From positions 1 through 64,000 of the forward strand of contig NZ_JALBYU010000015.1 in assembly GCF_029963765.1 (NCBI RefSeq): a DNA stretch of 64,000 bases, given 5' to 3'. The DNA comes from Pseudomonas sp. UYIF39 (lineage in GTDB: Bacteria; Pseudomonadota; Gammaproteobacteria; Pseudomonadales; Pseudomonadaceae). Positions within the stretch are counted from its first letter, which is position 1, and each line of letters starts with the position of its first letter. A program made the translations under genes and the position numbers. The notes under the pieces were generated by a model. It was not told the DNA's origin, did not search any database, and saw nothing but the letters and a program-made list of their open reading frames with translations. Positions 61,343-64,000 of the stretch are shown here, one piece after another.

Positions 61343-63754
61343 TTACTCCGACAGTTTGTACGCAATCACATAGTCACCTTGCTTGGTGCCCAGCGACCCA
61401 TGACCACCTGCAACAACAAGCACGTATTGCTTGCCGTCCTTGCCGGTGTAGGTCATCGGTGTGGTTTGCGCGCCGGCTGGCAGGCGGCCTTCCCACAGTT
61501 GCTTGCCGTTTTTCACGTCATAGGCACGCAGGTACTGATCGAGGGTGCCGCTCAGGAAGGCGACGCCACCGGCAGTGGTGAAGGTGCCGCCCAGGCTAGG
61601 CACGCCCATGCTCAGCGGGATCGGAACCGGCGAGCTGTCGCGCACGGTGCCGTTTTTGTGTTTCCAGATGATTTTGCTGGTGGTCAGGTCGACCGCTGTC
61701 ACGTAACCCCAGGCGGGTGCCTGGCACGGCAGGCCCACTGGCGAGAGCAGGGGTTCGAGGACGACGCCGTATGGCGCGCCCTTGTTCGGCTGCACGCCTT
61801 CGGTTTCGCTTTTACGCGGGCCTTGGGCCGCGATTTCGGCGGCTGGGATCAGTTTCGATTTGAACGCCATGTAGTCCGGGTTCATGAAAGCAATCTGACG
61901 CACCGGGTCAACCGAGATGCCGCCCCAGTCGAACACGCCAAAGTTGCCTGGATACACGATCGAACCTTGCAGTGATGGCGGCGTGAACGGGCCGTCGTAG
62001 CGCATGGATTTGAAGTCGATCCGGCAGATCAGTTGGTCGAACGGGGTGACGCCCCACATGTCGCGTTCTTTCAGCGGCGGTGGCATCAGGTTCAGGTCGG
62101 ATTTCGGTTGGGTTGGCGAAGTGTGATCACCTTCAACAGCGCCTTGTGGCACCGGCACTTCGTTGATTGGCACGATGGCCTTGCCGGTGCTGCGGTCCAG
62201 CACGTAGATGCTGCCTTGCTTGGTGGACGCGAGTACCGCCGGTTTAACACCGTCTGCGGTTTTCAGGTCCATCAGGGTTGGCTGGCCGCCGACGTCCATG
62301 TCCCACAGATCATGGTGGGTGAACTGCATGTGCCAGCGCACTTTACCGGTGGCGATGTCGAGGGCGGTCAGGCCGGCGGCGTGCAGTTCCGATTCAGGGG
62401 TGCGTGCGCCACCGAACTGGTCCGGGGTCTGGTTGCCCATCGGCAGGTACAGCATGCCGAGTTTTTCGTCGACCGCGAACATGGACCACATGTTCGGCGA
62501 GTTGCGGGTGTAGACCTTGCCTTCGGCAATCGGCGTGGTGTCGTCCGGGTTGCCGCTGTCCCAGTTCCACACCAGTTTGCCGGTGTGCACGTCGAACGCG
62601 CGGATCACGCCGCTAGGCTCGTCGGTGGAGACGTTATCGGTGACGTGGCCACCAATCACCACCAGGTCTTTAATGACCGCTGGAGGCGAGGTGGAGTAGT
62701 AACCGCCCGCATTGAAGCCGCCGATGTTGGCGCGCAGATCAACCTGGCCCTTGTCGCCAAAGTCTTCGCACATTTTGCCGGTGTCGGCGTCGAGGGCGAT
62801 CAGACGGGTGTCGGCAGTCGGCAGGAAGATCCGGCGTGGGCAGACGCTGCTGACCGGCGCAGGGTTGGCGGTGCCGCTCGGGCTTTGCTCCGACGCATAA
62901 ACGGCGTCATCGTGATACGTCACGCCACGGCAGGTCATGTGCGCCCAACCCTTGAAGTTCGCCGCGTTTTGCGTGGAGAGCTTCGGATCAAATCGCCAGA
63001 TTTCCTTGCCTGTGTCCGGGTCCAGCGCGATCACCTGGCTGTGCGGCGTGCAGACATAGAGCATGCCGTTGACTTTCAGCGGGGTGTTTTCGGCGGTGGT
63101 TTCGCCCGGGTCGTTCGGCCCTGGCAGGTCACCAGTGCGGAAGGTCCAGGCCGGCACCAGTTTGTTCGCGTTCTGCGGGGTGATCTGCGCCAGTGGCGAG
63201 TATCGATCGCCGTGAGCGCTGCGGCCGTAGGAGTTCCAGTCACCGTCGGGCATGGCCGGGGCGGTGTTGGTCATGCCCGGCACGCTGTCGCGGTCCAGTT
63301 GGCCTTTGATTTCACCGGGGTTGGTGAATTGGCTGGCCAGCGCGGCAACGCCCGCCAGCACCACGGCCACGCTCAGTGCGCCGGTGCCCATCGGCGCAGG
63401 GCCAGTGAGCAACAGCGGACGGCGGAACCACGGCAGCAACATGACGATGCCCAGCGCAAACAGCATGGCCAGACGCGGCACCAGTTGCCACCAATCGAGG
63501 CCGACTTCCCACAAGGCCCAAGCGGTGCTGGCGAACAGCACCAGCGCGTAGAGGCCCAGTGCAACGCGGCGAGCGGCAATCAGCAGCACGCCGGTCAGCG
63601 CCAGGCCAATACCGGCCAGCAGGTAATACAGCGAGCCGCCGAGCATGCTCAGCTTGATCCCTCCGGCCAGCATAGCCAGGCCCATTAGCAGAAGCAGGAT
63701 ACCGAGCAGGCTCGGCAGCAGACGGCTTCGACTCAAAGCACCATCAGTGCTCAT
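61343..63754 (-). CDS. gcd: Membrane-bound PQQ-dependent glucose dehydrogenase (803 aa)
   Basis: Oxidises glucose to gluconate in the periplasm and passes electrons to ubiquinone. Five N-terminal membrane helices (about residues 10-145) precede the PQQ propeller, with WTFRTGDLPGPND near 205, HMTCRGVTYHDDAVY near 275, GQTPDQFGGART-like region and PWGYVTAVDLTTSKI-type blade near 690. The length of 803 suits Gcd; quinate dehydrogenase is a possible alternative. No signal peptide is needed. Upstream, 63755-64000 holds only spacer. Confidence 0.9.
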   Translation of the reverse strand: MSTDGALSRSRLLPSLLGILLLLMGLAMLAGGIKLSMLGGSLYYLLAGIGLALTGVLLIAARRVALGLYALVLFASTAWALWEVGLDWWQLVPRLAMLFALGIVMLLPWFRRPLLLTGPAPMGTGALSVAVVLAGVAALASQFTNPGEIKGQLDRDSVPGMTNTAPAMPDGDWNSYGRSAHGDRYSPLAQITPQNANKLVPAWTFRTGDLPGPNDPGETTAENTPLKVNGMLYVCTPHSQVIALDPDTGKEIWRFDPKLSTQNAANFKGWAHMTCRGVTYHDDAVYASEQSPSGTANPAPVSSVCPRRIFLPTADTRLIALDADTGKMCEDFGDKGQVDLRANIGGFNAGGYYSTSPPAVIKDLVVIGGHVTDNVSTDEPSGVIRAFDVHTGKLVWNWDSGNPDDTTPIAEGKVYTRNSPNMWSMFAVDEKLGMLYLPMGNQTPDQFGGARTPESELHAAGLTALDIATGKVRWHMQFTHHDLWDMDVGGQPTLMDLKTADGVKPAVLASTKQGSIYVLDRSTGKAIVPINEVPVPQGAVEGDHTSPTQPKSDLNLMPPPLKERDMWGVTPFDQLICRIDFKSMRYDGPFTPPSLQGSIVYPGNFGVFDWGGISVDPVRQIAFMNPDYMAFKSKLIPAAEIAAQGPRKSETEGVQPNKGAPYGVVLEPLLSPVGLPCQAPAWGYVTAVDLTTSKIIWKHKNGTVRDSSPVPIPLSMGVPSLGGTFTTAGGVAFLSGTLDQYLRAYDVKNGKQLWEGRLPAGAQTTPMTYTGKDGKQYVLVVAGGHGSLGTKQGDYVIAYKLSE

Positions 63755-64000
63755 AGTGTGGTTCTCCGTGACGTTTTAAGTAATCCCGCGCAAGTTCACT
63801 GTAGATGACGATCCTGTGCGGGCAGGGTTCATATAAAAGTGTTTGGGCGCCGCATTCCCTTGATCCCGCCAATCAGGTTCAGGGATTTTCGACGGGCAAC
63901 AGGCGTGCAGACAGCGCTATCTCGCGAATTTTTCAGATAAGGCATAGAAATGAAATTATTGATCTTTTTCTGGGGGATGAGCGCAAAACGGCAGGAATGT
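63755..64000. other. Upstream region of gcd
   Basis: Non-coding spacer with the gcd promoter expected on the minus strand. I see no convincing consensus, repeat or start of another gene before the window ends. Confidence 0.4.

Noticed and set aside
62033..63688. Long open frame opposite gcd
   Set aside because: Antisense shadow of a high-GC gene.
1..64000. CRISPR arrays
   Set aside because: No regularly spaced repeats with spacers were seen; the palindromes present are REP units.

Overview
The window is chromosomal DNA of a Pseudomonas, most probably of the P. fluorescens group. Gene content and order are those of that genus: queA-tgt-yajC-secD-secF, suhB-trmJ-cysE-iscRSUA-hscBA-fdx-iscX-ndk-rlmN-pilF-rodZ-ispG-hisS-yfgM-bamB-der, leuA, xseA-guaB-guaA, cmoAB, a second Lon protease and a PQQ glucose dehydrogenase. 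The intergenic spaces carry the dispersed GCGAGCAAGCTCGC and GCCGAAGGCTGCGATC palindromes common in this group. These assignments come from reading the sequence and remembered family knowledge; no database search was run.

Layout. (1) Positions 1-9345 are a mobile region ending at a tRNA-Leu(CAA). The outer part (1-2360) is decayed: a small hypothetical gene, possible insertion-sequence ends, coding-like scraps and a terminase small-subunit gene with an in-frame amber stop. A compact minus-strand phage-like cassette follows: AlpA-type regulator, two small coupled ORFs, a Rha-like regulator, a winged-helix replication-type protein, an unknown protein and a tyrosine integrase. A DUF6387-like gene and a P4-type integrase abut the 3' end of the tRNA-Leu gene. 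(2) Positions 9411-33330 are housekeeping: queuosine tRNA modification, the Sec accessory complex, iron-sulfur cluster assembly under IscR control, then translation, isoprenoid and outer-membrane assembly genes. (3) Positions 33404-45104 hold a methionine-salvage-like aminotransferase and amidase pair, leuA with a possible leader peptide, a LytM peptidase, xseA, a TauE/SafE permease, a zinc-ribbon protein and guaBA. (4) Positions 45109-52132 hold a ~1020-residue toxin-like protein, a Tat-exported multicopper oxidase, tadA and cmoAB. (5) Positions 52328-63754 hold an AT-rich orphan gene, a lysoplasmalogenase, a chagasin-type inhibitor, the Lon-family protease, a four-gene cluster (cupredoxin-like protein, membrane c-di-GMP phosphodiesterase with degenerate GGDEF, DUF3034-like outer-membrane protein, lipoprotein truncated haemoglobin) and gcd.

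The strongest candidates for under-described biology are the cupredoxin / EAL / outer-membrane / lipoprotein-haemoglobin operon at 56951-61255, which looks like an envelope redox or gas sensing module linked to c-di-GMP; the toxin-like protein at 45109-48204 with a GESH motif domain; the island cargo and small coupled ORFs at 5994-7701; and the structured bamB-der spacer.
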